Positions 51,246-60,684 of a stretch of DNA of 64,000 nucleotides are shown piece after piece. The stretch spans positions 1-64,000 of the forward strand of contig NZ_JHXX01000005.1 of the NCBI RefSeq assembly GCF_000621605.1, written 5' to 3'. The notes beneath the pieces were generated by a model. It was not told the DNA's origin. It searched no databases and saw only the letters and a program-made list of their open reading frames with translations. Made by a program: the position numbers and the translations under genes. The stretch is from Butyrivibrio sp. MC2021 (GTDB lineage: Bacteria; Bacillota; Clostridia; Lachnospirales; Lachnospiraceae). Position 1 is the stretch's first letter. Every line of letters starts with the position of its first letter.

Positions 51246-51990
51246 ACTTCGCTCCAAACTTAAATATTCATCCAATCCGGTGTTTAGATGTGTCTGGGCG
51301 CTTTTTCATGGCGCGAAGTCTGTGCTGAGAGTGGTACTTATCCCTTCCGTACGTTCACAGTGGGCCATGGAAACTTTTAACAAGGACAGGGTCCAGCAGA
51401 CCACGCAAAGAACCTGGGCTAACAGATATCCTGAGATATTTGCTGCATGCAGAGATTTTTTTGCTAAGCAGAATAAGAAAAACATCAGAATATTGTCTTA
51501 TGGCTGCTGCACAGGGGAAGAAGTGGTCACCCTGCGAGAATATTTTCCGGATGCGGTTATTGTCGGAGCGGAGCTTAACAGAGACAGTTTAAGGATCTGC
51601 AGAAAAAGAAAATGCGACAGCAATATACATTTTATCTATTCGAAGCCGGAAAACATAAGAAAATACGGCCCTTATGATGCTGTCTTTTGCATGGCTGTGC
51701 TGGAGCGACTTCCCATGGAAGTTATTAGAAAACATATCACAGATTTGAAAGATATGTATCCCTTTGAAAAATATAATGCGCACCTTCATGAAATTGATAC
51801 TTATGTAAAGGATGGCGGCCTTCTGATCGCCCATAACACACATTATGACATTATGGACACAGACCTGGCCTCCGGTTATAGTGCGCTTGGCAGCCACGGT
51901 TTTACCGGAATGATATTTGACAGGGATTCAAAGCTTAAAAAGGACAATGAATTCCAGCAGAGTATTTTTATCAAAAAAACATCCTGTTAA
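51223..51990 (+). CDS. SAM-dependent methyltransferase of RiPP-like cassette
   Basis: 255 residues. Motif I is ILSYGCCTGEEVVTLREYFP, followed by the acidic loop IVGAELNRDSL and motif IV-like YDAVFCMAVLERLP, a class I fold with CheR-like features (GxxTGEE). It overlaps the end of the cyclase-like gene, so translation is coupled. It could methylate the peptide product (lasso C-terminal O-methylation is known in other systems) or a different metabolite. No membrane segment is clear; the first 45 residues are basic. Confidence 0.7.
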   Translation: MKERLKNKLRSKLKYSSNPVFRCVWALFHGAKSVLRVVLIPSVRSQWAMETFNKDRVQQTTQRTWANRYPEIFAACRDFFAKQNKKNIRILSYGCCTGEEVVTLREYFPDAVIVGAELNRDSLRICRKRKCDSNIHFIYSKPENIRKYGPYDAVFCMAVLERLPMEVIRKHITDLKDMYPFEKYNAHLHEIDTYVKDGGLLIAHNTHYDIMDTDLASGYSALGSHGFTGMIFDRDSKLKKDNEFQQSIFIKKTSC

Positions 51991-52021
51991 AAATGTGACT
52001 AATTTGTGAACATGTCAAAAC

Positions 52022-52063
52022 TTGATTACAATCAATGTTAGAAAAACTCCTCTTTGCTAATAT
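52022..52063 (+). promoter_or_regulatory. FNR box and -10 of pflB promoter
   Basis: TTGATTACAATCAA (52022-52035) matches the FNR consensus TTGAT-N4-ATCAA perfectly. A TAATAT -10 lies at 52058-52063, giving a start near 52070, so the box is centred at about -41.5, the classic class II activation position. The likely activator is the FNR-type protein encoded at 47211-47972. Confidence 0.8.
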
Positions 52064-52133
52064 ACTCTTCGGAAAACGAAAGTGACAAATTATTAACAAG
52101 CAAAAATTGTTTGAAGAAGAGGAGTTTTATATT

Positions 52134-54398
52134 ATGAAAGAAGCATGGAGAGGTTTTAAAGGAACCCACTGGCTTGATGATGTCAACGTACGTGACTTCA
52201 TCCAGAACAACTACACACCTTATGATGGAGATGAGAGCTTCCTTGCTGATGCTACAGATGCTACCAACAAGCTTTGGGGCAGATTACAGGAGCTTCAGAA
52301 AGAGGAGCGCGAGAAGGGCGGCGTTCTTGAGTGCGAGACAGAGGTTGTTTCCAGCCTTACAGCTTACGGCCCCGGATATATTGACGAGTCCATGAAGGAT
52401 CTCGAGACAGTAGTAGGTCTTCAGACTGACAAGCCTCTTAAGAGAGCATTCATGCCTTACGGCGGAATCAAGATGGCTGAGGAAGCTGCTGAGACTTACG
52501 GTTACAAGGTAAATGAGAAGTTCCACAAGATCTTCACAGAGTACCACAAGACACACAACCAGGCAGTATTTGATGCTTACACACCTGAGATGAGAGCTGC
52601 AAGACACAGCCACATCGTAACAGGACTTCCTGATACATACGGCCGTGGACGTATCGTAGGCGACTACAGAAGAGTTGCTCTTTACGGTATCGACTACCTC
52701 ATCCAGAAGAAGCAGGAAGATTACAACAACTGCGGCGACGGAACAATGCTTGATCACATCATCCGTCAGAGAGAAGAGATTTCCGAGCAGGTTAGAGCTC
52801 TTAAGGGCATGAAGGAAATGGCTAAGGTTTACGGCTTTGATATTTCCGAGCCTGCCAAGAACGCTAAGGAAGCTGTTCAGTGGCTCTACTTCGGATACCT
52901 TGCAGCTATCAAGACTCAGAACGGTGCTGCAATGTCAGTTGGACGTGTTTCAACTTTCCTTGATATCTATATTGAGAGAGACCTTCGTGAGGGTACTCTT
53001 ACTGAGAAGGAAGCTCAGGAGCTTATTGACCACATGACAATGAAGTTCAGAATGGTTAAGTTCGCTCGTATTCCTTCATACAACAACCTTTTCTCAGGAG
53101 ATCCCGTATGGGCAACACTTGAGGTTGGCGGACTTGGTATGGACGGTCGTCACATGGTTACAAAGAACGACTTCAGATTCCTTCACACCCTTGAGAACAT
53201 GGGACCTTCACCTGAGCCTAACCTTACAGTTCTTTACACATCAAAGCTTCCTGCTACATTTAAGAAGTATGCTGCTAAGATCTCTGTTACAACATCTTCT
53301 ATCCAGTACGAGAACGATGATGTTATGAGACCTATCTGGGGCGATGACTACAGCATCTGCTGCTGCGTATCTGCTACACAGACAGGTAAGGAGATGCAGT
53401 TCTTCGGAGCAAGAGCTAACCTTGCTAAGTGCCTTCTTTACGCTATCAACGGCGGTAAGGATGAGAAGTTCCTTACAAAGGACGGCAAGCACATGCAGGT
53501 AGGACCTGAGATGGCTCCTATCACCTCAGAGGTTCTTGATTACAACGAGGTTATGCACAAGTATGACATCATGATGGATTGGCTCGCAGGACTTTATGTA
53601 AACATCCTGAACCTTATCCAGTACATGCACGACAAGTACTACTACGAAGCAGCTGAGATGGCTCTTATCGATACAAACGTAAGACGTACATTCGCTACAG
53701 GTATCGCTGGTTTCTCACACGTTGTAGATTCACTTTCAGCTATCAAGTATGCTAAGGTTTCTACTGTTCGTGACGAGTCCGGACTTGTTATCGACTACAA
53801 GGTAGAGGGTGACTTCCCCAGATACGGTAACGATGATGAGAGAGCAGACGAGATCGCTGTATGGCTCCTTAAGACCTTCATGAAGAAGATCGAGAAGCAC
53901 CACACATACCGTGATTCTGAGCCTACAACATCAATCCTCACAATCACATCTAACGTAGTTTACGGTAAGGCAACAGGTGCTACACCTGACGGAAGACCTG
54001 CATTCGCTTCATTTGCTCCCGGTGCATCACCATCTTACGGCGCAGAGAAGAACGGACTTCTTGCTTCACTTAACTCCGTTGCTAAGATTCCTTATGAGTA
54101 CGCTCTTGACGGAATCTCAAATACACAGACCATGAACCCTAACGCTCTTGGTCACGACGACGAGGAGAGAGCTAACAAGCTGGTTAACGTCCTTGACGGA
54201 TACTTCAACCAGGGCTCACACCACCTCAACGTTAACGTATTCGGTAAGGAGAAGCTCATCGATGCTATGGAGCATCCTGAGAAGCCTGAGTACGCTAACT
54301 TCACAATCCGTGTATCCGGATACGCTGTTAAGTTCATCAACCTTACTAAGGAACAGCAGCTTGACGTTATCGCACGTACATGCCACGAGGCACTTTAA
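52134..54398 (+). CDS. pflB: Formate C-acetyltransferase (pyruvate formate-lyase)
   Basis: 754 residues. The glycyl-radical loop near the C-terminus is [10 protein letters not shown]; the adjacent active-site cysteines lie in [15 protein letters not shown]. It converts pyruvate and CoA to acetyl-CoA and formate in anaerobic fermentation, once activated by PflA. The start at 52134 follows AGAGGAG. Codon use is strongly biased, as in other highly expressed genes here. A perfect FNR box controls it, and a very long inverted repeat follows. Confidence 0.95.
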   Translation: MKEAWRGFKGTHWLDDVNVRDFIQNNYTPYDGDESFLADATDATNKLWGRLQELQKEEREKGGVLECETEVVSSLTAYGPGYIDESMKDLETVVGLQTDKPLKRAFMPYGGIKMAEEAAETYGYKVNEKFHKIFTEYHKTHNQAVFDAYTPEMRAARHSHIVTGLPDTYGRGRIVGDYRRVALYGIDYLIQKKQEDYNNCGDGTMLDHIIRQREEISEQVRALKGMKEMAKVYGFDISEPAKNAKEAVQWLYFGYLAAIKTQNGAAMSVGRVSTFLDIYIERDLREGTLTEKEAQELIDHMTMKFRMVKFARIPSYNNLFSGDPVWATLEVGGLGMDGRHMVTKNDFRFLHTLENMGPSPEPNLTVLYTSKLPATFKKYAAKISVTTSSIQYENDDVMRPIWGDDYSICCCVSATQTGKEMQFFGARANLAKCLLYAINGGKDEKFLTKDGKHMQVGPEMAPITSEVLDYNEVMHKYDIMMDWLAGLYVNILNLIQYMHDKYYYEAAEMALIDTNVRRTFATGIAGFSHVVDSLSAIKYAKVSTVRDESGLVIDYKVEGDFPRYGNDDERADEIAVWLLKTFMKKIEKHHTYRDSEPTTSILTITSNVVYGKATGATPDGRPAFASFAPGASPSYGAEKNGLLASLNSVAKIPYEYALDGISNTQTMNPNALGHDDEERANKLVNVLDGYFNQGSHHLNVNVFGKEKLIDAMEHPEKPEYANFTIRVSGYAVKFINLTKEQQLDVIARTCHEAL

Positions 54399-54882
54399 TA
54401 GCAGGACGATGATAGGCAGACAACATAAAAAATACTTGTTTTCGTCTGCGTCGTAATTCATTAGAACTCAAAAACGGAACACCGCTTCCTATCGACTTCG
54501 CTCAGAGAAGTCAGCGGTGTTCCGTTTTTGAGTTCTATGAATTATCTCCTCGTCCGAGAACTGCGGATTTTTTATGTTATCTGTCTCTCATCTGTGTATT
54601 GGCTAATGAAAGGTGACGGAGTCATATGTACGCACTCTACTTTGCGTCTCGCAACAATCTTTTTTGATCGGGTAAAATGTGAATTCTTTGTGTCTGAGGT
54701 TGCGCAAAAATCGCTGCAAAGCAGATGGACTCTGGGATGTATTTTATTTCATTTCTGCACGCCGTTAATGAATTATTGTTTTTCCGGATTTTGCATTTAC
54801 AAGTATAAGCGTATTTGATATATTGTCACTTGTCGGAAACAGTTAATAAATTTTTTAGATTTAGTTTACACGGAGATAAGAA
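54399..54882. other. Intergenic region after pflB
   Basis: 484 bp: the 89-bp inverted repeat at 54455-54543, then about 340 bp of AT-rich sequence without a convincing gene. A 96-codon open frame at 54528 starts inside the repeat and lacks a ribosome binding site. Confidence 0.5.
54455..54543 (+). repeat. 89-bp near-perfect inverted repeat downstream of pflB
   Basis: Outer arms of about 31 bp (AATTCATTAGAACTC... pairing with ...GAGTTCTATGAATT, with one bulged base) enclose a small inner stem GACTTC/GAAGTC. T-runs inside the arms read as a U-tract after the inner GC-rich part (AACACCGC/GCGGTGTT), so it could terminate pflB. The length is unusual for a terminator and fits a MITE-like palindrome equally well. 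Confidence 0.65.
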
Positions 54883-55206
54883 ATGAAAGCTTTAGTTATT
54901 ACTTTTACATCAGTACTTGTTGGAATGGTTATGGCAATCACAGGACACCAGAGTTTTGCTGAGGCAAACATCGAGCGTGATACAAATAATGTATTTGTTG
55001 TAGAGTTCAACGAGGATGTTGATTATAACAGCAGTGCTGTTGCTAATGTAGAGAATATGGCAAATGCTACTATGGAGTATCGTCCTTACGGAAGCTATTA
55101 TGTGTTCTCTGTAGAGGATGGTTCATATGAGCAGCTTCAGAGCATCTGCAAAAGCCTTGAAGAGCTTCCTGAAGTAAAGAACGCTCACACAAGATGGGTT
55201 AAATAA
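54883..55206 (+). CDS. Small secreted protein, possibly propeptide-inhibitor (I9)-like
   Basis: 107 residues. The signal peptide (MKALVITFTSVLVGMVMAITGHQSFAEA) leaves a mature part of about 78 residues. Its pattern VFVVEFNEDV, then YRPYGSYYVFSVEDGSYEQLQSICKSLEELPEVKNAHT, resembles the beta-alpha-beta layout of subtilisin propeptide inhibitors. No subtilase gene is nearby. CGGAGAT precedes the start; a strong terminator follows. Family assignment is tentative. Confidence 0.55.
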   Translation: MKALVITFTSVLVGMVMAITGHQSFAEANIERDTNNVFVVEFNEDVDYNSSAVANVENMANATMEYRPYGSYYVFSVEDGSYEQLQSICKSLEELPEVKNAHTRWVK

Positions 55207-55224
55207 TTAAATGATAAAAATGAT

Positions 55225-55263
55225 AAGCTCGAGACTTCTTTGAGAGAAGCCCCGAGCTTTTTT
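55225..55263 (+). terminator. Convergent terminator of small secreted protein and WYL gene
   Basis: AAGCTCG/CGAGCTT outer stem and CTTCT/GAGAAG inner stem, followed by TTTTTT. Confidence 0.85.
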
Positions 55264-55268
55264 CCTTC

Positions 55269-56258
55269 TTATTTATACATCTTCATCAGATTTGCAATCT
55301 CTGTCTTATATCTCTGTCGTACGTCTGCAGGTTCCAGTATTTCCACATTTGTGGCCAGGGAAAAGATCCAGCCAAAGAACTGGTCGCTGATGGCCACTTC
55401 CACGTTGGTTTCGGACCAGCCCTCTCTTTTTGAGGGGCGGATGGTCATGTCCTTACCGAAGCGGTCTATCATGATGCCCACAAAGCTGTTGTTGAAGGCA
55501 ATCTTTACCATTGTCTCTTTTCCGCCGAACATTCCAAAGTTCATTCTGGCCCAGGCGGCCATGTCATATTGCTCGAATTCCTCACGGCCTTCCCTTTTTT
55601 TATCCATAATGGTGATATTTCTTATTTTATCCACACGGAAGAATTTGATCTTCTGCTGGGGCGTATCGTAGCTTATAAGATAATAATTCTCGTCATCCCA
55701 GGTAAGGGCCCAGGGGCTCTCTTCATAGAGACCTTCTTTTCTGGGGACCATTTCCTTATTGAGATTCCAGGTAAGATACTCGAAGGTGATGCGCTTGTTA
55801 CTGAGCATGGCGGTCTGGATCTCGTCCACAAGATAATAGATACTCTCGTTCATGGTCTTGACGCGGCCCTGAACCACCACCTGGCGCTTGAGCTGGGCAG
55901 CCTCATATTCACTTACAAGGGCAGTGAGCTTTTTTATCAGCTCCGAGGACTTTCTCTCGGTTATGAACTTGGAGGACTGGATGGCATCCACCAGGAGCTT
56001 TAGTTCCGCCAGCTCGAAGTGCTTGCCGCCAACATAATAGTAGTATTTGCGGCCCTGCTGCTCGCCGATGACGTCGATGCCCAGGACCCTTAAGGCCTCC
56101 ATGTCGTCATAAAGGCTCTTTCTGTCCGCAGAGACCTCGTATTCTGCCAGGAGCTTTTGAATCTCCGGCATGGTGAGATAGTGGCTGTCGTCGGTCTTTT
56201 GCACCATTATTTTCGCAAGGTAATATAGTTTAAGCTTTTGATTGGATCCCTTTGGCAT
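55269..56258 (-). CDS. WYL-domain transcriptional regulator (YafY-like)
   Basis: 329 residues. The N-terminal winged HTH (residues about 5-65: KLKLYYLAKIMVQKTDD; SVDRKSLYDDMEALRVLG-like) is followed by a WYL domain about 140-230 (WALTWDDENYYLISYD) and a C-terminal WCX-like part. Such proteins often control DNA-repair, defence or metabolic genes through a bound nucleic acid or nucleotide. AGGAGG precedes the start at 56258. It is divergent from the BspA-like gene and may regulate it; that is only context. Confidence 0.85.
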   Translation of the reverse strand: MPKGSNQKLKLYYLAKIMVQKTDDSHYLTMPEIQKLLAEYEVSADRKSLYDDMEALRVLGIDVIGEQQGRKYYYYVGGKHFELAELKLLVDAIQSSKFITERKSSELIKKLTALVSEYEAAQLKRQVVVQGRVKTMNESIYYLVDEIQTAMLSNKRITFEYLTWNLNKEMVPRKEGLYEESPWALTWDDENYYLISYDTPQQKIKFFRVDKIRNITIMDKKREGREEFEQYDMAAWARMNFGMFGGKETMVKIAFNNSFVGIMIDRFGKDMTIRPSKREGWSETNVEVAISDQFFGWIFSLATNVEILEPADVRQRYKTEIANLMKMYK

Positions 56259-56384
56259 GATCGCCTCCTGTGAAATATGTTCTATTACTATGATAACCCA
56301 ATTTTGTTTTCCATGACACATAAAGGAATTTATGCTAGAATGTCTTCGCTGTGTTGTAAAAAAATATTTTGGAGATAAAAAAGT

Positions 56385-59300
56385 ATGAAAAGAGTTCTTA
56401 AGACCCTGGCACTTATGGGGATAAATGTAGTGCTGGCGGTTTCATCACTGGAGCCCTGCGCAATGACCGCAGTGGCTTCAGATTATTCCATTGAGGGATC
56501 CGAGGAAATACATGTTTTCACCGATGAGGATGAGACATCTGAGGATGCTATAGAGGGGGATGAGGGAAACAAAGAAGAGATATCCTTGGAGGACGAGGAT
56601 GAAACTATTCTCGATATCGAAGAAGATGCAGAAAATGCCGAAGACGCGGAAAATGCCGAAGACGCGGAAAATGCCGAAGACGCAGAATTAACTGAAATTA
56701 CTGAGGCATCCGGTAAGTGCGGTAAAAATGCCACCTGGTCCATCGACAATTACGGCACCCTTTTTATCAAGGGAACCGGCGCCATGTATGACTATACCAA
56801 GGAGGAACCGGCGCCTTGGCATGAATATAATGCCAAGATCCAGATGATATCCGTAGGCGATGGCATAACCAGAATCGGAAACTATGCTTTTGAACGTGTA
56901 GGTTATAAGGGCTTGAATGGGATGCTGTTGTCAATTTACATTGGTTATTCCGTTACTGAGATTGGAGACTATGCCTTTAAGGACTGCTCTTTTAACAGTT
57001 TTAGTGATACCGTTAAAATTCCGGATTCTGTAACCAAATTGGGAAAGGGCTCCTTTGAAAATTTTAATATGAATGCTAGTAAGGATGGTCCTCATCATTA
57101 TTCGGGTGGAACAATTATAATAGGAAAAGGTGTAAAGGTAATTCCTGAGGAGTGTTTTTCCAATGCGGTGGCATTAAAACTTGTTATTCCAGAGGGCGTT
57201 GAGAGGGTTGAAAAGAAAGGCCTTTATTCTTTTAGGGGGCCGTATGACATAGAATTTCCTTCAACACTTAAGTATATTGCAGAAGAGGGATGTGCCTATT
57301 ATAAAAGTGACAATCAAAGTAGTTACTTTAGGAATATAACCTTTAAAGGCAATATGCCGAAGCTGGAAACAAATGCCTTTGGAGGACATACTAGTTATGT
57401 TTTTTATCCTGCAGGTAACAGTACATACTCTGAGAAGTCCATCGCAAATGCAAAGAAGGCTTTTGTGGCTTCAACCTGGAGGCCCTCTGATTATGTAACA
57501 GACCACAAAGCAGGTAATGACATAACCTGGAGCATGAGCACTTTTGTCGCAGGAGAGTACATATATCGTGTACTTGAGCTTAATGGAACCGGGACGATGT
57601 ATGACTATTCTCTGGATAATCTTCCGGACTGGTTTCCCGAGAGAGATGATTATGATGTTATCAAGCTGGATTCAAGGATTACCAGCATCGGTGATTATGC
57701 TTTTTACGATTTTCGTAGTGTGAATAATGATTACGGTTATCCATTGGTTCTTCCTCCTAAACTTACCAGGATAGGAGATCATGCATTTGAGAATGATTTT
57801 ATAATGGAAATGGTACTTCCGGAAGAGGTGGCTTATATCGGTGATTATGCTTTCTGTTCAAGCACTCTAATGGATGACTATGATGCGATTTTTCCAAAGG
57901 GCGTAAAATACATAGGCGATTATCCTTGGCCTGATAATATTCGTATGAATGTTGATTTGGAAGGGATAGAGCACATCGGCCGTGGTGTGTTTGCTGGGAA
58001 TAGATACACTATTGAGTCTCCGGCCCTTCCGGACAGTCTTACCTACATCGGGGCTGGTGCATTTAAGAATAACACCACCCTGTCCGGAGAGCTTTTTATT
58101 CCAGACAGCGTAACCTATGTAGGAGCAAAAGCTTTTTACGGTTGCACCAAGCTGACAGGAAAAGTTAAGCTTCTTGGTGTCACCTCTATTGAAAATCAGG
58201 TCTTTACCGGAACGGAGATTACTGAGCTTATTTACGGAGGTAGGGTGACATCTGTAGGGACAATTGAAGGATACAGTTTTTCAAAAGCTCTTACCCAGGT
58301 GACTTTTTATAACAAGTATTTTAAGAATATGCAGGATGTCTTTAAGTCCCTGAACAAGTCGGGACATAAGATAAGTGTCTGTTATCCCAGCGGAAAAGGG
58401 TGGCCTGCCAAATATTCATACAATAAACTTGATTTTAATGTTTTCAGTGACTGTCAGGTAAAGTTTGTATACCCAGATGGACACACAAGTACAAAGTCAG
58501 TTGCATCGGGTAAAAAGGCCACTGATCCTACAGATATTAAGCTTACTGAAGGGACTTCCTTATTAGGATGGTTTACTGAAAACAGAATCTCAAATAGCTC
58601 CAAATGGAACTTTAACACCACGGTGAGCCATGACATGACCCTTTATGCCAAGACCACTGAAGATAACTGCAGGGTACAATTTGTTACTCCATATAACGCA
58701 AATGACTTGAATGACACTTACAGCAGTAAGAATATAGACGTGAAATACGGAGAAAAGACAGCTTATTACCCTGTTGCGATGAATGGTGCCAGATTCCTTG
58801 GATGGTTTGCCAACGAAAAGTGTACAGTGGCTTTTGATTTTGAACAGCCCATCGCTGAAGATACAATGGTCTATTCAAAGTGGGAAAAGGCTGATGTTAT
58901 CAATTTTTCCAAGGATACCGATAAGATTTCATATGAAAAAGTGATTTCGATGGAGTTCACGGGAAAACGTAAGAGGCTCTCTCCTGTTATCAAGGTTAAG
59001 TATAAAAATGGATACGATACACTGCATGAAGATGCGGATTACACTATTGAAGCTGTAGACTATTACAAAGACAATAACTTTATTGGTGTCGGAGATTATA
59101 CTCTTAAGATAAAAGGAAAGGGTAACTGTACCGGCGAGCTTGAGATAACTCAGCATATTTCTGCGGTTGATCTTGGAAACAGAAAGCGGTTTCGCACGAT
59201 TTCTGATCCGACCTATAAATATGATGGCAAAGTACATAAATTCGCCCCCACGCTTGTATTGATGACAGGGGATGCGAAGTATGTCCTGAAAAAAGGTGTC

Positions 59301-60245
59301 GATTATAACTTGCATTATGTGGATGAAAATAAGTCCGGATATTTCAAGAAGCCTGGAAAATATATGATTCAGGTTGATGGAATAGGTAATTTCAAAGGCA
59401 AATTAGAGATAACTGAGATAATCGAAGATAAAGCTGAAACAACCCCTACACCTAAGGTGAAGGCCAGAGCCATTTCCAATGCTACGGTAACCGGCCTTCA
59501 GAATTGTGTGTTTGACGGTGCGCCCCATAATGACCAGGAGCTGACTGTTGCGTACGGCGACGAGATTCTGGAAGAAGGCGTTCACTACACTCTGGAATGG
59601 AATAAGTACAGATATCCTGGAACCGGAACCGTAGTGGTCAAGGGGATTCAGGAGAACGGTTATTCCGGAAAGAAAACCCTGAAATTCAAGATCGACAAGG
59701 CTGATATCAATGATGTATGCACTGTCACTGTGCCTCGATATGCAACCTACACCAAGGACAAGACAGAGCCTGTCGTAACGGTTAACTTTAAGGGCGCAAA
59801 CGGACAGGTAATACCTCTTGAAAAGGGTGTGGATTATAAGCTTACCTACAAGAACAACACCCAAGTAAACAATGGAACCGGAAAAGATGTTCCCACCGTC
59901 ATTATAACCGGCAAGAAGTACTTCAAGGGCACCATCAAGAAGAACTTTAAGATAAAGCTCTCACACATTGCATACTGTACAGCTACTGCAAAGAACGTAA
60001 AGTACAAGAAGTCCAAAGGTAACTTTAAGACAACTATAGTAGTAAAAGACTCCAACGGCAAAAAACTCACACCCGGAAAAGACTATGATTCCAAGAATAT
60101 GAGTTATTATAACGCTTCCACAGGCAATTACTTATTCGGCAAGGAAATTCTACCAGTGGGAACCAAGATCAGAGTAAGAATCAGGGGACTTGGTAATTAC
60201 AAATCTGTTTATGCAATAAGTTGTACCTATGAAATAACCAAATAA
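56385..60245 (+). CDS. BspA-like surface protein with LRR_5 and InlB-B-type repeats
   Basis: 1286 residues. The N-terminal secretion signal is MKRVLKTLALMGINVVLAV... to VASD. An acidic stretch (about 30-105) has the tandem unit EDAENA repeated about four times. LRR_5 (BspA-type) repeats follow across about 115-690 (GDGITRIGNYAFE, IPDSVTKLGKGSFE, IPDSVTYVGAKAFYGC). Two InlB-B-type modules (about 690-850: LGWFTEN, FLGWFANEKC) precede several repeated C-terminal domains ending in KxKGKGNCTGELEIT or GxGNFKGKLEIT. No LPXTG is visible. It is probably an adhesin or matrix protein on the cell surface. Confidence 0.8.
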   Translation: MKRVLKTLALMGINVVLAVSSLEPCAMTAVASDYSIEGSEEIHVFTDEDETSEDAIEGDEGNKEEISLEDEDETILDIEEDAENAEDAENAEDAENAEDAELTEITEASGKCGKNATWSIDNYGTLFIKGTGAMYDYTKEEPAPWHEYNAKIQMISVGDGITRIGNYAFERVGYKGLNGMLLSIYIGYSVTEIGDYAFKDCSFNSFSDTVKIPDSVTKLGKGSFENFNMNASKDGPHHYSGGTIIIGKGVKVIPEECFSNAVALKLVIPEGVERVEKKGLYSFRGPYDIEFPSTLKYIAEEGCAYYKSDNQSSYFRNITFKGNMPKLETNAFGGHTSYVFYPAGNSTYSEKSIANAKKAFVASTWRPSDYVTDHKAGNDITWSMSTFVAGEYIYRVLELNGTGTMYDYSLDNLPDWFPERDDYDVIKLDSRITSIGDYAFYDFRSVNNDYGYPLVLPPKLTRIGDHAFENDFIMEMVLPEEVAYIGDYAFCSSTLMDDYDAIFPKGVKYIGDYPWPDNIRMNVDLEGIEHIGRGVFAGNRYTIESPALPDSLTYIGAGAFKNNTTLSGELFIPDSVTYVGAKAFYGCTKLTGKVKLLGVTSIENQVFTGTEITELIYGGRVTSVGTIEGYSFSKALTQVTFYNKYFKNMQDVFKSLNKSGHKISVCYPSGKGWPAKYSYNKLDFNVFSDCQVKFVYPDGHTSTKSVASGKKATDPTDIKLTEGTSLLGWFTENRISNSSKWNFNTTVSHDMTLYAKTTEDNCRVQFVTPYNANDLNDTYSSKNIDVKYGEKTAYYPVAMNGARFLGWFANEKCTVAFDFEQPIAEDTMVYSKWEKADVINFSKDTDKISYEKVISMEFTGKRKRLSPVIKVKYKNGYDTLHEDADYTIEAVDYYKDNNFIGVGDYTLKIKGKGNCTGELEITQHISAVDLGNRKRFRTISDPTYKYDGKVHKFAPTLVLMTGDAKYVLKKGVDYNLHYVDENKSGYFKKPGKYMIQVDGIGNFKGKLEITEIIEDKAETTPTPKVKARAISNATVTGLQNCVFDGAPHNDQELTVAYGDEILEEGVHYTLEWNKYRYPGTGTVVVKGIQENGYSGKKTLKFKIDKADINDVCTVTVPRYATYTKDKTEPVVTVNFKGANGQVIPLEKGVDYKLTYKNNTQVNNGTGKDVPTVIITGKKYFKGTIKKNFKIKLSHIAYCTATAKNVKYKKSKGNFKTTIVVKDSNGKKLTPGKDYDSKNMSYYNASTGNYLFGKEILPVGTKIRVRIRGLGNYKSVYAISCTYEITK

Positions 60246-60290
60246 CATGAATACAATAATTGCTTGAAGCTATAGTGTGTTGACACCGGA

Positions 60291-60480
60291 ATAGGATAAA
60301 ACTCTACAGTTTCAATTGTTTTATCCTATATTTTTTTTACAAAAATAGGATAAGATTCTTTAATATGAGGCGTTTTATCCTATTTTATTTTCAAAAACGC
60401 TACATTCCAACTATTGAGTGACGTTATAGCGATAAAATATAGGATAAGATCAGCATTTTCCCCGAATCTTATCCTATTTT
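60291..60480. repeat. Three tandem stem-loops with the same AGGATAA stem
   Basis: ATAGGATAA occurs three times and its complement three times, strictly alternating: 60291/60319, 60342/60372 and 60434/60465. Each pair forms an 11-13 bp stem with a loop of 15-20 nt. The first is followed by TTTTTTTT, so it works as the terminator of the BspA-like gene. Confidence 0.7.
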
Positions 60481-60512
60481 CATGCCGTAGGGAAACCAGT
60501 AACAGAAAAATT

Positions 60513-60542
60513 TTGCACAGAGTTCTGTCACTGTGATATAGT
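60513..60542 (+). promoter_or_regulatory. Promoter of mgtE
   Basis: TTGCAC (60513-60518), an 18-bp spacer, and TATAGT (60537-60542). The transcript would start near 60549 and have a leader of about 136 nt. Confidence 0.55.
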
Positions 60543-60549
60543 TAAAGTG

Positions 60550-60667
60550 CGTGGAAATGCGATTCTTCCATGTAATCTCGAAGCGAAAGGTGGTGGTTTT
60601 TAATGAAGTCGGATTCACATAAATGCGGCAGTGATCCTGCTCCCGGTCGAAGTACCATAAAAACCAC
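60550..60667 (+). promoter_or_regulatory. Structured mgtE leader, candidate cis-regulatory RNA
   Basis: A first hairpin (CGTGGAA/TTCCATG, about 60550-60572) is followed by an arm closed by a 10-bp perfect stem GTGGTTTTTA/TAAAAACCAC (60593-60602 and 60658-60667) that ends only 4 nt before the ribosome binding site. Inside are CGG/CCG and GCAG/CTGC pairings. The position suggests control of Mg2+ transporter synthesis. The AAGGTGGTGGTTTTTAATG stretch is loosely like part of the M-box Mg2+ riboswitch, but the conserved 5' half is missing. Confidence 0.45.
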
Positions 60668-60684
60668 ATACAAAGGAGATTACC

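Larger units (their letters stand above)
60246..60684. other. Intergenic region between BspA-like gene and mgtE
   Basis: 439 bp containing three stem-loops with a shared stem (60291-60480), a promoter (60513-60542) and a structured leader ahead of mgtE. No additional gene is convincing. Confidence 0.6.

Noticed and set aside
54528..54818. 96-codon plus-strand frame after pflB
   Set aside because: Starts within the inverted repeat, lacks a ribosome binding site, and the translation has no domain-like pattern.
60546..60684. Confident M-box riboswitch call for the mgtE leader
   Set aside because: The conserved 5' GGTGAGGCTCC-type segment is not present; only a short stretch is loosely similar.
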